A DNA stretch of 64,000 bases from an uncultured Oscillospiraceae bacterium (lineage in GTDB: Bacteria; Bacillota; Clostridia; Oscillospirales; Oscillospiraceae), in contig CAKTMC010000006.1 in assembly GCA_934573735.1 (NCBI GenBank), positions 39,614-103,613 on the forward strand, read 5' to 3'. The position numbers and the translations under genes are program-made. Shown here in pieces: positions 42,733 to 50,750 of this stretch. Under the pieces are notes generated by a model that was given only the letters and a program-made list of their open reading frames with translations, searched no databases and was not told where the DNA came from. Positions within the stretch are counted from its first letter, which is position 1, and each line of letters starts with the position of its first letter.

Positions 42733-44646
42733 TCACAGCAGCGAGTCAAGCTCCTGCTGCCAGACGCTCATACAGGCATCGCTCGGCATACGCCAATCGC
42801 CGCGCGGCGAGAGCGTGACCGAGCCGACCTTCGGCCCGTCCGGCAGGCAGCTGCGCTTGAACTGCTGCGCGAAAAAGCGCCGGTAAAAGTTCCGCAGCCA
42901 CTTCAGAAGCTCCGCATCGCTATACCTTTCGCCGAGCGCATAGCGCGCCAAGCGGTAAATCTTCGCCGGCCCGAAGCCGAAGCGCAGCACATAGTACAGA
43001 TAAAAATCGTGCAGCTCATAGGGCCCGACCAGATCCTCCGTCCGCTGGGCTATCTCGCCGTCGTCCGACGCGGGCAGAAGCTCCGGGCTCACCGGGGTGT
43101 CCAGAATGTCCAGCAGCACCTCGCGCAGCGCCGCGCTCGGCGTCGTGTCCGCCTCATACTGCACGATATGCCGCACGAGCGTCTTGGGTACGCCCGCGTT
43201 CACGCCGTACATGCTCATGTGATCGCCGTTGTAGGTCGCCCAGCCGAGCGCCAGCTCACTCAAATCACCCGTGCCGACGACAAGCCCGCCGGTCAAATTC
43301 GCAATATCCATCAGCTCCAGCGTCCGCACACGCGCCTGACAGTTCTCATAGGTCACGTCGGTCTTGTCCTTGTCCTGCCCGATGTCCTCGAAGTGGCTGA
43401 GCACCGTGTTTGCTATGCGTACTTCGCGGAAGCTCACGCCGAGCTCAGAGCAGAGTAGCTCGGCATTGGAGCGCGTGCGCCGTGTCGTGCCGAAGCAGGG
43501 CATGGTCACGGCGAGCACGTCGGTCATGGGTCTGCCCAGAAGCCGCATTGCCCGCACCGCGACGAGCAGCGCAAGGCAGCTGTCGAGTCCGCCGGAGATG
43601 CCGATGACGGCGCTTTTTGCGTGGGCGTGCTCAAGGCGCTTTGCAAGTCCGTCCGCCTGAATGTTGAGTATCAGGGCGCAGCGCTCCGCCCGGGCGCTCA
43701 TGTCGGCGGGGACGAAGGGCGCGGGGCTGATATAGCGGCTCAGCCGTACCTCGCGCAGCGGAAGCTCGAAGGGTACGACCGTATAGTCTGCGCTCTCGGG
43801 GCGGAAGCTCGTATTGCGGCAGCGCTCCGACGCCATGCGCCCGAGGTCAAGCTCCGTGACGGCGCAGCCCTTGCCGTAGGGGGCGGACTCGGCGAGCAGG
43901 CTCCCGTTCTCGCAGATGATATCATGGGCGGAAAAGCTCATGTCGGTGGTCGATTCGCCGTGCCCCGCGTCTGCATAAATATACGCGCACAGCAGCCGTG
44001 CCGACTGCTGGGAAACGAGCGCGCGGCGGTACTCCGCCTTGCCCACCGTCTCGTCGCTTGCCGAGAGATTTGCGATCACGGTCGCCCCGGCAAGGGCGTG
44101 ATGCGTGCTCGGCGGCAGCGCCGCCCAGAGATCCTCGCACAGCTCGACGCCGAGAGTAAACTCGGGCATCGAGGCGCAGCGAAACAGCAGCCTTGAGCCG
44201 AAGGGCACCTCGAAGCCCGCGAAGCTGACCGTCCGTACGCTGTCCGGGGCGGGGCTGAAGTGGCGCAGCTCATAGAACTCGCCGTAGTTCGGGAGATAGG
44301 TTTTCGGGACTAAGCCGAGGAGCCTGCCGGAGCAAAGGACTGCGGCGCAGTTATAGAGCTTGGCCTCGACTGCGGCGGAGAGTCCGACCGTGACGAGCAT
44401 ATCGAGTCCGGAGCTTGCCTCGACAATGCGCCGGAGCGCGTCCTCGGCGGCGCGCTGGAGCGGCTGCTGCAAAAACAGGTCGCCGCAGGTGTAGCCGGTG
44501 AGACCGAGCTCGGGGAACACGGCAAGCTGCACCGCGTCCTCGGCGGCGCGGCGCATGGCGGAGATGGTCTCCTCGGTGTTGTAGATGCAGTCCGCCACGC
44601 GGAGCGCGGGCGAGACTGCGCAGGCTTTTATAAATCCATGCTGCAT
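42733..44646 (-). CDS. nadE: Glutamine-dependent NAD+ synthetase
   Basis: Makes NAD+ from deamido-NAD+ using ammonia released from glutamine. The 637-residue protein has an N-terminal nitrilase-type glutaminase domain (Glu in VFPELGLTGYTCGD, Lys in KTYLPNYGEFYE, Cys in GVELCEDLW) and a C-terminal synthetase domain with GISGGLDSCLALL. The start at 44646 (MQHGFIKAC) is chosen over a longer frame because the upstream 87 codons translate only the mosaic repeat. AGGACGG is a modest ribosome binding site. Confidence 0.95.
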   Translation of the reverse strand: MQHGFIKACAVSPALRVADCIYNTEETISAMRRAAEDAVQLAVFPELGLTGYTCGDLFLQQPLQRAAEDALRRIVEASSGLDMLVTVGLSAAVEAKLYNCAAVLCSGRLLGLVPKTYLPNYGEFYELRHFSPAPDSVRTVSFAGFEVPFGSRLLFRCASMPEFTLGVELCEDLWAALPPSTHHALAGATVIANLSASDETVGKAEYRRALVSQQSARLLCAYIYADAGHGESTTDMSFSAHDIICENGSLLAESAPYGKGCAVTELDLGRMASERCRNTSFRPESADYTVVPFELPLREVRLSRYISPAPFVPADMSARAERCALILNIQADGLAKRLEHAHAKSAVIGISGGLDSCLALLVAVRAMRLLGRPMTDVLAVTMPCFGTTRRTRSNAELLCSELGVSFREVRIANTVLSHFEDIGQDKDKTDVTYENCQARVRTLELMDIANLTGGLVVGTGDLSELALGWATYNGDHMSMYGVNAGVPKTLVRHIVQYEADTTPSAALREVLLDILDTPVSPELLPASDDGEIAQRTEDLVGPYELHDFYLYYVLRFGFGPAKIYRLARYALGERYSDAELLKWLRNFYRRFFAQQFKRSCLPDGPKVGSVTLSPRGDWRMPSDACMSVWQQELDSLL

Positions 44647-44689
44647 ATTTATACCGTCCTTTGTATGATGATGGGGGGTCAGCGGGGAT

Positions 44690-45300
44690 GTTTTGGTCTG
44701 CGCCCTTGGCGCCCCTCTTAGGAGAGCTGTCGAGTGCAGGCGAGACTGAGGGGGGCTTGGCTCCCCCTTCGGGGGAGCTGTCGAGCGCAAGCAAGACTGA
44801 GAGGGCAGAGGGAGTGCCGATGGGGAAAAGAATGGTCGGGGTGGGTGCTGTCTTTTCCCTCCTGCACCGCAAGCTACCCCGGAGACCCCTTTCCCCAGTG
44901 TGCGCACTGGGGACTTCCCCTAAAATGGGCAGCGCCCTGCGGGGCGAGGGGGTGGTGTTGAAAACGGCGCGGCGGCTCAACTAACCACTGTCATTGCGAG
45001 GAGCGTAGCGACGTGGCAATCCGCATCCCCTTAGGATTGCGTGTAGTCATAGCACGGCGTAAAGGAGAAACGGATTCCCACGTCGGGCTTCGCCCTCCTG
45101 CGACGGCGGCTCTGCCGCATAGTCCCTTTAGGGGAATGACGGAGGTGGACGGAAGCGGGCTGCGGCAATTTGCAGTGCGGCAAGGCTCCCCTGAAAGGGG
45201 AGCTGTCACCGCAGCGCCTGAGGGGTTTACCGTCCACGCCCTTGACGCCCCTCTTAGGGGAGCTGGCGAGCGTAAGCGAGACTGAGGGGTACGAGTAGCT
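44690..45300. repeat. Mosaic GC-rich repeat block
   Basis: Holds three copies of the GGGGAGCTGTCGAGCG or GAGCTGGCGAGCGTAAGCGA module, the GGAAAAGAATGGTCG module, the CCCCAGTGTGCGCACTGGGG module and one inverted repeat with GACGTGGCAATCCGCATCCC and CGGATTCCCACGTCGGG. No gene. Confidence 0.8.
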
Positions 45301-45308
45301 TCACCCTA

Positions 45309-46184
45309 TCACTCAAACATCCGCTTCAGATTCAGTGACGCGGCCTTGAGCTCGTTTTTACTGTAGGAATTATTGGGATCGGCGAGTACGGCGGCTATAG
45401 CGTCGCGCCCGGAGACTCCGCCGGAGATCATCGCATCGACCAGCATCGCCTCGGCACTGACCGTATGCTCCACCTTCGTAAACTGGTAATCCGCCTCAAG
45501 CTCCGCCACCACGGCATATTCGCCCTTATCGTAATTGCCCTTGGCAAGAAGCTGCTCCCTGACCTCGGCGGGCGTACCGCGAAAGCTCATCTCGTGCAGC
45601 TTTGTCATGTCGTTGCAGAGGCACAGCCGCAGCCTTGCGCCGTAGTCGATTAGAAACTCGACCAGCTCCATTATGCGCTTTGGGCTTTCGTAAAAGGCGA
45701 AGGTACGGGTATCCGCGCCGCGCATTTTCTCTATGAGCTTGCGGCGCTCGGCGTTTTCGCGCGGGAAGAAGCCGTAAAACAGGAAGCTCGACAAATCAAA
45801 GCCCGAGACCGCCAGCGCATTGACCGCCGCGCAGCAGCCGGGCACGCCGACGACGCGAATACCCTCCTCGACGGCGGCCTTGATAAGCTCGTTGCCGGGG
45901 TCGGAAATGCAGGGGGTGCCGGCATCGGTAATGACGGCGACGCTCTTGCCAGACTTCATCTCGTTGATGAAGAATTTTGCCTTGCCGTACTCGTTGAACT
46001 TATGGTTTGAGACGAGCTTGTTGCGAATCTCAAGCTTGCCGAGCAGCACCATGGAGCGGCGCGTATCCTCGGCGGCAATGATGTCCACGTCGCTGAGTAT
46101 CTGCACGCCGCGCGGTGACATATCGCGCGAGTTGCCGATGGGCGTTGCGACGATGTATAGTGTTCCGGTCTTCTGTTCTTCCAT
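45309..46184 (-). CDS. rsmI: 16S rRNA (cytidine-1402-2'-O)-methyltransferase
   Basis: Methylates the ribose of C1402 in the decoding centre. The 291-residue tetrapyrrole-methylase-fold protein begins GTLYIVATPIGNSRDMSPRG and has the SAM-binding ITDAGTPCISDPGNELIK plus SFLFYGFFPR, all typical. ATG 46184 is preceded by AAGGTGA; a GTG nine bases earlier is less likely. Confidence 0.96.
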   Translation of the reverse strand: MEEQKTGTLYIVATPIGNSRDMSPRGVQILSDVDIIAAEDTRRSMVLLGKLEIRNKLVSNHKFNEYGKAKFFINEMKSGKSVAVITDAGTPCISDPGNELIKAAVEEGIRVVGVPGCCAAVNALAVSGFDLSSFLFYGFFPRENAERRKLIEKMRGADTRTFAFYESPKRIMELVEFLIDYGARLRLCLCNDMTKLHEMSFRGTPAEVREQLLAKGNYDKGEYAVVAELEADYQFTKVEHTVSAEAMLVDAMISGGVSGRDAIAAVLADPNNSYSKNELKAASLNLKRMFE

Positions 46185-46193
46185 GTATATCAC

Positions 46194-46500
46194 CTTTGTA
46201 ATGTATTTGTTTGTTATTTGTGCCGCAGCGGCAGGCGTGGAGAGGGGGATGTGGTCGCCGGGACCGAGAAAGTGCCGATAGGGAAAAGAATTGTCCGCAC
46301 TGCGTTCTGTCTTTTCCGGTCTGCACCGTGTTTGAGTCTGGAGACCCCTTTCCCCAGTGTGCGCACTGGGGACTTCCCCTAGAAGGGGCAGCGCCCTGCG
46401 GGGCGGGGGAAGTTTTGGTCTCCGTCCTCCGCTCCCCTATTAGGGGAGCTGGCGAGCGTAAGCGAGACTGAGGGGTCAAGCAAAACCATAATCCCCGCAA
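46194..46500. repeat. Mosaic repeat between rsmI and the NusG-II gene
   Basis: Contains the GGAAAAGAATTGTCCGCACT, CCCCAGTGTGCGCACTGGGG and GAGCTGGCGAGCGTAAGCGA modules, in the same order and direction as at 44820-45290. No gene seen. Confidence 0.75.
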
Positions 46501-46550
46501 AAATAAAGGGCACTATATATTTATTATATTATAACATAGCAAAGGGGGCA

Positions 46551-46579
46551 TTGACAACAGCGTCAGAACAATCTAAAAT
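46551..46579 (+). promoter_or_regulatory. Promoter directly abutting the NusG-II gene
   Basis: TTGACA (46551-46556) and TAAAAT (46574-46579) are 17 bases apart. The start codon begins six bases after the -10 box, so the predicted transcript would begin at or within a base or two of the ATG. Confidence 0.65.
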
Positions 46580-46585
46580 AGCAAT

Positions 46586-46951
46586 ATGAAAAAAGACAGT
46601 AAAAAAATGTGGATAATTATTTTCGCGGCGGCATTTGCCGTCTGTGTCGGCGCGTTTTTTGCGCTGCGGCAGCTCGCTCCCGAGGGCGACATCGCCCGCA
46701 TCAGCGTTGACGGCGAGCTTATCAAGACTATCGACCTCAGCCGCGTCACCGAGCCCTATGATATCAACATCGACACGGAATACGGTCACAACACCGTCCA
46801 TGTCGAGCCCGGCGCTATCTCCGTCAGCGACGCAGACTGCCCGGACGGTATCTGCGTGCGTCAGGGCAAGCTTGCGACGGCGGGCGTGCCTATCGTCTGC
46901 CTGCCCCACAGACTCGTTATCGAAATTTACGGAGACGTGATAGATGGCTAA
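46586..46951 (+). CDS. NusG domain II-containing membrane-anchored protein
   Basis: A 121-residue protein: basic start, one membrane helix (about 9-27), then a NusG-II type domain (GELIKTIDLSRVTEPYDIN ... DADCPDGICVRQGKL). The two cysteines in the CPDGIC motif are usual. Such proteins neighbour Gx transporters and Rnf/ApbE-type redox genes in Clostridia. No ribosome binding site precedes the ATG; see the promoter. It overlaps the next gene by eight bases. Confidence 0.88.
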   Translation: MKKDSKKMWIIIFAAAFAVCVGAFFALRQLAPEGDIARISVDGELIKTIDLSRVTEPYDINIDTEYGHNTVHVEPGAISVSDADCPDGICVRQGKLATAGVPIVCLPHRLVIEIYGDVIDG

Positions 46952-47456
46952 CATGAACAAGACAAAACGCCTTGCATTTATGGCGCTGCTCACCGCTATG
47001 GCGCTGACTATATTCGTGCTTGAGGCGCAGATTCCCGCCCCCGTGCCCGTCCCCGGCGTAAAGCTGGGGCTTTCAAACGTCATTACGCTCACCGCCATGC
47101 TCCTGCTCGGCAGAAAAGAGGCGGGAGTTGTGCTTATACTGCGTATTATCATGGGCGCTATGTTTACCGGCAGCCCCGCCGCGCTTATATACAGTATCTC
47201 CGGCGGGCTTCTCGCCTATATTACCATGTGTATTTTAATAGGTCTGTTCCCGGAAAAGCTCGTATGGGTCGTGAGCGCTGTCGCGGCGGTCGCGCACAAC
47301 GCAGGTCAGCTCATAGCGGCGGCGCTCGTCGTGAAAACGCCGGGGCTTTTGTACTACGCGCCGATACTCGCCGCCTCCGGCATAGTCACTGGCATATTCA
47401 CGGGCATTGCCGCGATATATCTTGTCCGCGCCGTGCGGAAAATCATTACTAAATAA
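46944..47456 (+). CDS. Gx transporter family membrane protein
   Basis: A 170-residue protein with five or six helices. VPVPGVKLGLSNVITL, the repeat-like MGAMFTGSPAALIYSISGGLL and VAHNAGQLIAA fit the family once named heptaprenyl diphosphate synthase component I, now Gx transporter. It is probably a substrate-binding membrane subunit of an ECF-like or isoprenoid-linked system. It overlaps the NusG-II gene and is followed by an AT-rich gap. Confidence 0.85.
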   Translation: MANMNKTKRLAFMALLTAMALTIFVLEAQIPAPVPVPGVKLGLSNVITLTAMLLLGRKEAGVVLILRIIMGAMFTGSPAALIYSISGGLLAYITMCILIGLFPEKLVWVVSAVAAVAHNAGQLIAAALVVKTPGLLYYAPILAASGIVTGIFTGIAAIYLVRAVRKIITK

Positions 47457-47538
47457 ACATAAAAAATATAAATCGCGCTAATAATTATTTTATTATTAAA
47501 TATTATATAATTACAAACAAGAAAGGTATGTATCTCAA

Positions 47539-48369
47539 ATGAGCGAATGTACACATGACTGCTCAAGCTGCAGCGAGAATTGCAGCGAGCGCAAGGCGGA
47601 GTCCTTCCGCAAGGAGCTGCACGCGGGAGCCAGCGTTAAAAAGGTCATCGGCGTTGTCAGCGGCAAGGGCGGCGTGGGCAAGTCCCTCGTGACGAGCCTT
47701 CTCGCCTCCGAAATGCAGCGCCGCGGCTACAATGCCGCCGTGCTCGATGCGGACATCACCGGCCCCTCCATCCCCAGAGCCTTCGGCATTACCGAGCACG
47801 CCCGCGGGACCGAGGAGTATCTTATCCCCGTCACGACGCACACCGGGCTTCAGATAATGTCCACAAATCTTATTCTTGAAAACGAGACTGAGCCTGTGGT
47901 CTGGCGCGGCCCCGTTATTGCCGGCGTTGTGACGCAGTTCTGGACTGACGTGATGTGGACAAACGTTGACTATATGTTTGTCGATATGCCTCCCGGAACC
48001 GGCGACGTGCCGCTTACCGTGTTCCAGTCGCTGCCCGTGGACGGGCTGGTCATCGTCACGACCCCGCAGGATCTTGTCAGCATGATAGTCGCAAAGGCGG
48101 TCAACATGGCGAGACTTATGAACGTTCCCGTGCTCGGCATCGTCGAGAATATGTCCTATTATAAGTGCCCGGACTGCGGCAAGGAGCACGAGATATTCGG
48201 CGCGAGCAAGGTCGAGGCTATAGCCGCGGACTTCGGCATAGAGCACACCGCGCGCCTGCCCATTGACCCGGTCATCACCGCCATGGTCGATGCGGGCGAG
48301 GTGGAGTCCGTGGACGGCAAGTATATTGCCCCGATAGCCGATGTTATCGAGAAAGGAAACTGCGAATGA
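47539..48369 (+). CDS. Mrp/NBP35-family iron-sulfur cluster carrier ATPase
   Basis: A 276-residue P-loop ATPase with deviant Walker A (SGKGGVGKSLVTSLLA), Walker A' (VLDADITGPS) and the C-terminal CxxC (YKCPDCGKEHEI) that holds a bridging [4Fe-4S] cluster in the dimer. The N-terminus adds CTHDCSSCSENC, a four-cysteine cluster motif as in NBP35. It should deliver clusters to apoproteins. It overlaps the NifX-like gene by four bases, which supports a joint role. Confidence 0.92.
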   Translation: MSECTHDCSSCSENCSERKAESFRKELHAGASVKKVIGVVSGKGGVGKSLVTSLLASEMQRRGYNAAVLDADITGPSIPRAFGITEHARGTEEYLIPVTTHTGLQIMSTNLILENETEPVVWRGPVIAGVVTQFWTDVMWTNVDYMFVDMPPGTGDVPLTVFQSLPVDGLVIVTTPQDLVSMIVAKAVNMARLMNVPVLGIVENMSYYKCPDCGKEHEIFGASKVEAIAADFGIEHTARLPIDPVITAMVDAGEVESVDGKYIAPIADVIEKGNCE

Positions 48370-48803
48370 AGGTAGCGGTCGCATATAATAACGGTCAGAT
48401 AGGCGAGCATTTCGGTCATGCCGAGTGCTTTGCGATATACGACTATGAGGACGCGAATGTCGAGTCCTGCGTAAAGAAGCTTATTGACTGCTCGGAGCTT
48501 CACGGTCATCAGGCGATGGCGGAGCTTATGCGCGCAAATGAGGTCGATGCGGTCATCGTCGCTCAGATGGGCGAGGAGGCGCGCGCACTGCTGCTCGGCT
48601 TCGGCATAGTGCCGGTGCTGGGCTATGTCGGCGGCGCGGATATGGCTGCGGATATGCTGGTGAGCGGGCTTTTGTCCGTCACTCCCGACTACGGCGGAGG
48701 CTGTGGCGGCGGCTGCGGCGGCTGTGGCGGTGGCTGCGGCTGCGGCGGTGACGATGAGGGCGGCTCCTGCTCCTGCGGCGGTGGCTGCGGCTGCGGCGGC
48801 TGA
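48366..48803 (+). CDS. NifX/NifB-type cofactor-binding protein with Gly-Cys tail
   Basis: A 145-residue protein. The first 105 residues match the dinitrogenase iron-molybdenum cofactor family (MKVAVAYNNGQIGEHFGHAE). The C-terminus is a repeat of GGCGGGCGG and GCGCGG type with about eleven cysteines, a likely metal or cluster-binding tail. No nitrogenase genes are near; in other anaerobes such proteins pair with Mrp ATPases. Co-translated with the Mrp gene. Confidence 0.88.
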   Translation: MKVAVAYNNGQIGEHFGHAECFAIYDYEDANVESCVKKLIDCSELHGHQAMAELMRANEVDAVIVAQMGEEARALLLGFGIVPVLGYVGGADMAADMLVSGLLSVTPDYGGGCGGGCGGCGGGCGCGGDDEGGSCSCGGGCGCGG

Positions 48804-48842
48804 GAGCTTGTATAGGGCTTGATAGATGAGGCTTGAAAGCTC

Positions 48843-48998
48843 ATTCAGGAGTATTCAAAAACACTCCTGAATAAGCACGGATTGAACGCAGAAAGGGGAC
48901 TCCCGTCCCCTCTCTGCACTCTCCCCATGCCATTCCATACATTGCCGACAACTTTGTCTACAGGCTGAAACGCCGGGGATCTCCCCGGCGTTTTTTAA
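48843..48998. terminator. Hairpins and bidirectional terminator after the NifX-like gene
   Basis: ATTCAGGAGT/ACTCCTGAAT (48843-48872), GCAGAAAGGGGA/TCCCCTCTCTGC (48889-48918), and ACGCCGGGGA/TCCCCGGCGTTTTTT (48970-48997). The last is a strong plus-strand terminator and overlaps the stop codon of the convergent small gene. The string TGTCTACAGGCTGAAAC (48955-48971) before it also occurs at 42669. Confidence 0.8.
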
Positions 48999-49162
48999 AT
49001 ATGCTGGTCGCGGTCTACTCTGTTGTAGAAGAACTCCAGCAGCGGCTCCATTGCCGAGGTCATCTTCATATCGAGATTAAAATAATACACGGTGAAGGTC
49101 ACGGCAAAAAACGACAGGCCCACAAGCAGGAGCTTTTTGAAAATACTACAAAGCTTGGACAT
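48995..49162 (-). CDS. Small membrane protein of unknown function
   Basis: A 55-residue protein from ATG 49162 with AAAGGAG eight bases upstream. It has one membrane helix (about 8-26: LLLVGLSFFAVTFTVYYF) and an acidic, aromatic C-terminus (MEPLLEFFYNRVDRDQHI). It starts 16 bases after the dehydratase gene, so it probably belongs to that operon. No known family recognised. Confidence 0.6.
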   Translation of the reverse strand: MSKLCSIFKKLLLVGLSFFAVTFTVYYFNLDMKMTSAMEPLLEFFYNRVDRDQHI

Positions 49163-49178
49163 ATTATCTCCTTTCCGA

Positions 49179-50750
49179 TTACCACGATTCCTCATCGTGG
49201 AGTATCTCAAGACTTGGGTCAACAGGCTCCTCGCCCATGACTGTGCGCATATAGGTGTTTATCTGGTCGCGGACGCCCTGACGCGACACCACACGCGGGT
49301 CAAACAAATCGTGGGAGACCCATACGAGGTGTATGCCACGCTCACGCGCACGCTCCTCAAACATTCCGTGCATACCGTCAAGCGCCTTGCAGCTCATGTG
49401 CTCCCAGAGAATGACCATGTCGGCGTTGAACTCCTCGACAAACTTCCACAGATCGTCAAGCAGCACCTTGTAGCCGCCGTGAGTGCGGTTGCGCATTATC
49501 ATACGCTCGGTAAGCTTTGCAATGTCGTAAATGGCCTGTTCGCGGTTTTCGGGAGTGTCCACCTCGGCTATCATCTCGGTGTTATCCATGGAGAGCATAT
49601 CGGTCAGCGGCACGATGCCCCAGCAGTTGAGCATCCATACGAGCATATCCATATAATAATGAGACTGCACGCCCCAGACAATGGCTCTGTGGCGATACTC
49701 GTTGGCGGCCATCTTCTTTTTCTTGTACGCCCTCTCGGCAAGCTTCATTATCCTGCGGTCGGTCTTTTCAAATATCGGGAGTCTGCCGCTGATGGCCATG
49801 TAATTTGTCTCGGTGTAAAGCGCGAGGTTTGAGCCAAAGACCTGCGGATAGGGGGATTTGCTCATCTCAAGCCACTCAAGACGGCACTTGGTCGCGTAGT
49901 TTACGCGCTTGGCACACTCAAAGTAGTAGTCCCAATCCCATTTCTCGCCGGTGTGCTCTTCAACGAAGGCTATGGCGTTGCGTATCTCCTGCGCGGCGTA
50001 TTCCTGAACGTCCTCGTTCGTGTGGCGCAGCGGGGAGGCAAGCTGGAAAACGGGAATTCCGTCCTCAAGCTCAAGACGCTTGGATATAACGCCGTTACTG
50101 AGCAGCGAGCCGTCACAGGTAGTATTGCACTGCACCGCGCAGCAGCCGAGCACGGGCGCATCGTCGTCGATGGATACTCCGGCCTCCGCCTCCGGCATCG
50201 GGCAGACGTCGCCGGCAAGACCGTATTCCTGAGCAACGTCTATGTAATGAATGGCGGCGCGCTGGTTGAGCAGCACCGGAATGTAGGTCGAGGCAATCTC
50301 GCGGCTGAGCGGAACGACGGTCGGGAAGCCCATCATAACCGACTGCATCTCGTTTTCGTCCATGAGAACGACCTTCTTGGAAAACTCTACGTCGTTTCCG
50401 ATACGGCGGTCGCCGCGGAAAAGCTTATCGAGAAGCTTTGCCACGTCCTCAACGATAACATCCTGCTCGGCGTGGCAGATACGCAGATGCTCGCCGCGCA
50501 GACCCTGAGTATGGCGGTCTATCATCATTGGAACGGCAAGGTAGTTTGCCATCCAGCGGTAACGGAACATGGCCTTGACGTTGCGGGGCTTGGCAAGGAC
50601 AATTCTTATCATGTTGAACCAGTTGTAGAGCCATCTGGAATAATCGTAAAGGGTATCGACAACGCCGCGCCACTCACGGCGGCTTCTGTAGCGCTTGCCC
50701 TCGACATAGTACTTGCCGAAGTTCTCGCAGCCTATTCTCTTGTTGCTCAT
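49179..50750 (-). CDS. 2-hydroxyacyl-CoA dehydratase-family subunit 1
   Basis: A 523-residue protein of the HgdB/BcrC-like family, whose members use a [4Fe-4S] cluster to dehydrate (R)-2-hydroxyacyl-CoA via ketyl radicals. Cysteines CCAVQCNTTCDGS may ligate the cluster, and the C-terminal half has the expected HgdB-type fold pattern (MLVWMLNCWGIVPLTDML ... WEHMSCKALDGMHG). It overlaps subunit 2 by four bases. No activator (HgdC) or CoA-transferase gene is nearby, so the substrate remains unknown. Confidence 0.8.
   Translation of the reverse strand: MSNKRIGCENFGKYYVEGKRYRSRREWRGVVDTLYDYSRWLYNWFNMIRIVLAKPRNVKAMFRYRWMANYLAVPMMIDRHTQGLRGEHLRICHAEQDVIVEDVAKLLDKLFRGDRRIGNDVEFSKKVVLMDENEMQSVMMGFPTVVPLSREIASTYIPVLLNQRAAIHYIDVAQEYGLAGDVCPMPEAEAGVSIDDDAPVLGCCAVQCNTTCDGSLLSNGVISKRLELEDGIPVFQLASPLRHTNEDVQEYAAQEIRNAIAFVEEHTGEKWDWDYYFECAKRVNYATKCRLEWLEMSKSPYPQVFGSNLALYTETNYMAISGRLPIFEKTDRRIMKLAERAYKKKKMAANEYRHRAIVWGVQSHYYMDMLVWMLNCWGIVPLTDMLSMDNTEMIAEVDTPENREQAIYDIAKLTERMIMRNRTHGGYKVLLDDLWKFVEEFNADMVILWEHMSCKALDGMHGMFEERARERGIHLVWVSHDLFDPRVVSRQGVRDQINTYMRTVMGEEPVDPSLEILHDEESW

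Noticed and set aside
42733..44646. Long plus-strand open frames (e.g. 42568-43458) over nadE
   Set aside because: GC-rich coding sequence opens antisense frames; they lack motifs and ribosome binding sites.
44647..44907. 87-codon N-terminal extension of nadE
   Set aside because: It translates the mosaic repeat only, and homologues start at the MQHGF methionine.
48698..48803. Frameshift or sequencing artefact suspected in the Gly-Cys-rich tail
   Set aside because: The frame stays open to a proper stop and similar Cys-rich tails are known in NifX-like proteins of anaerobes.
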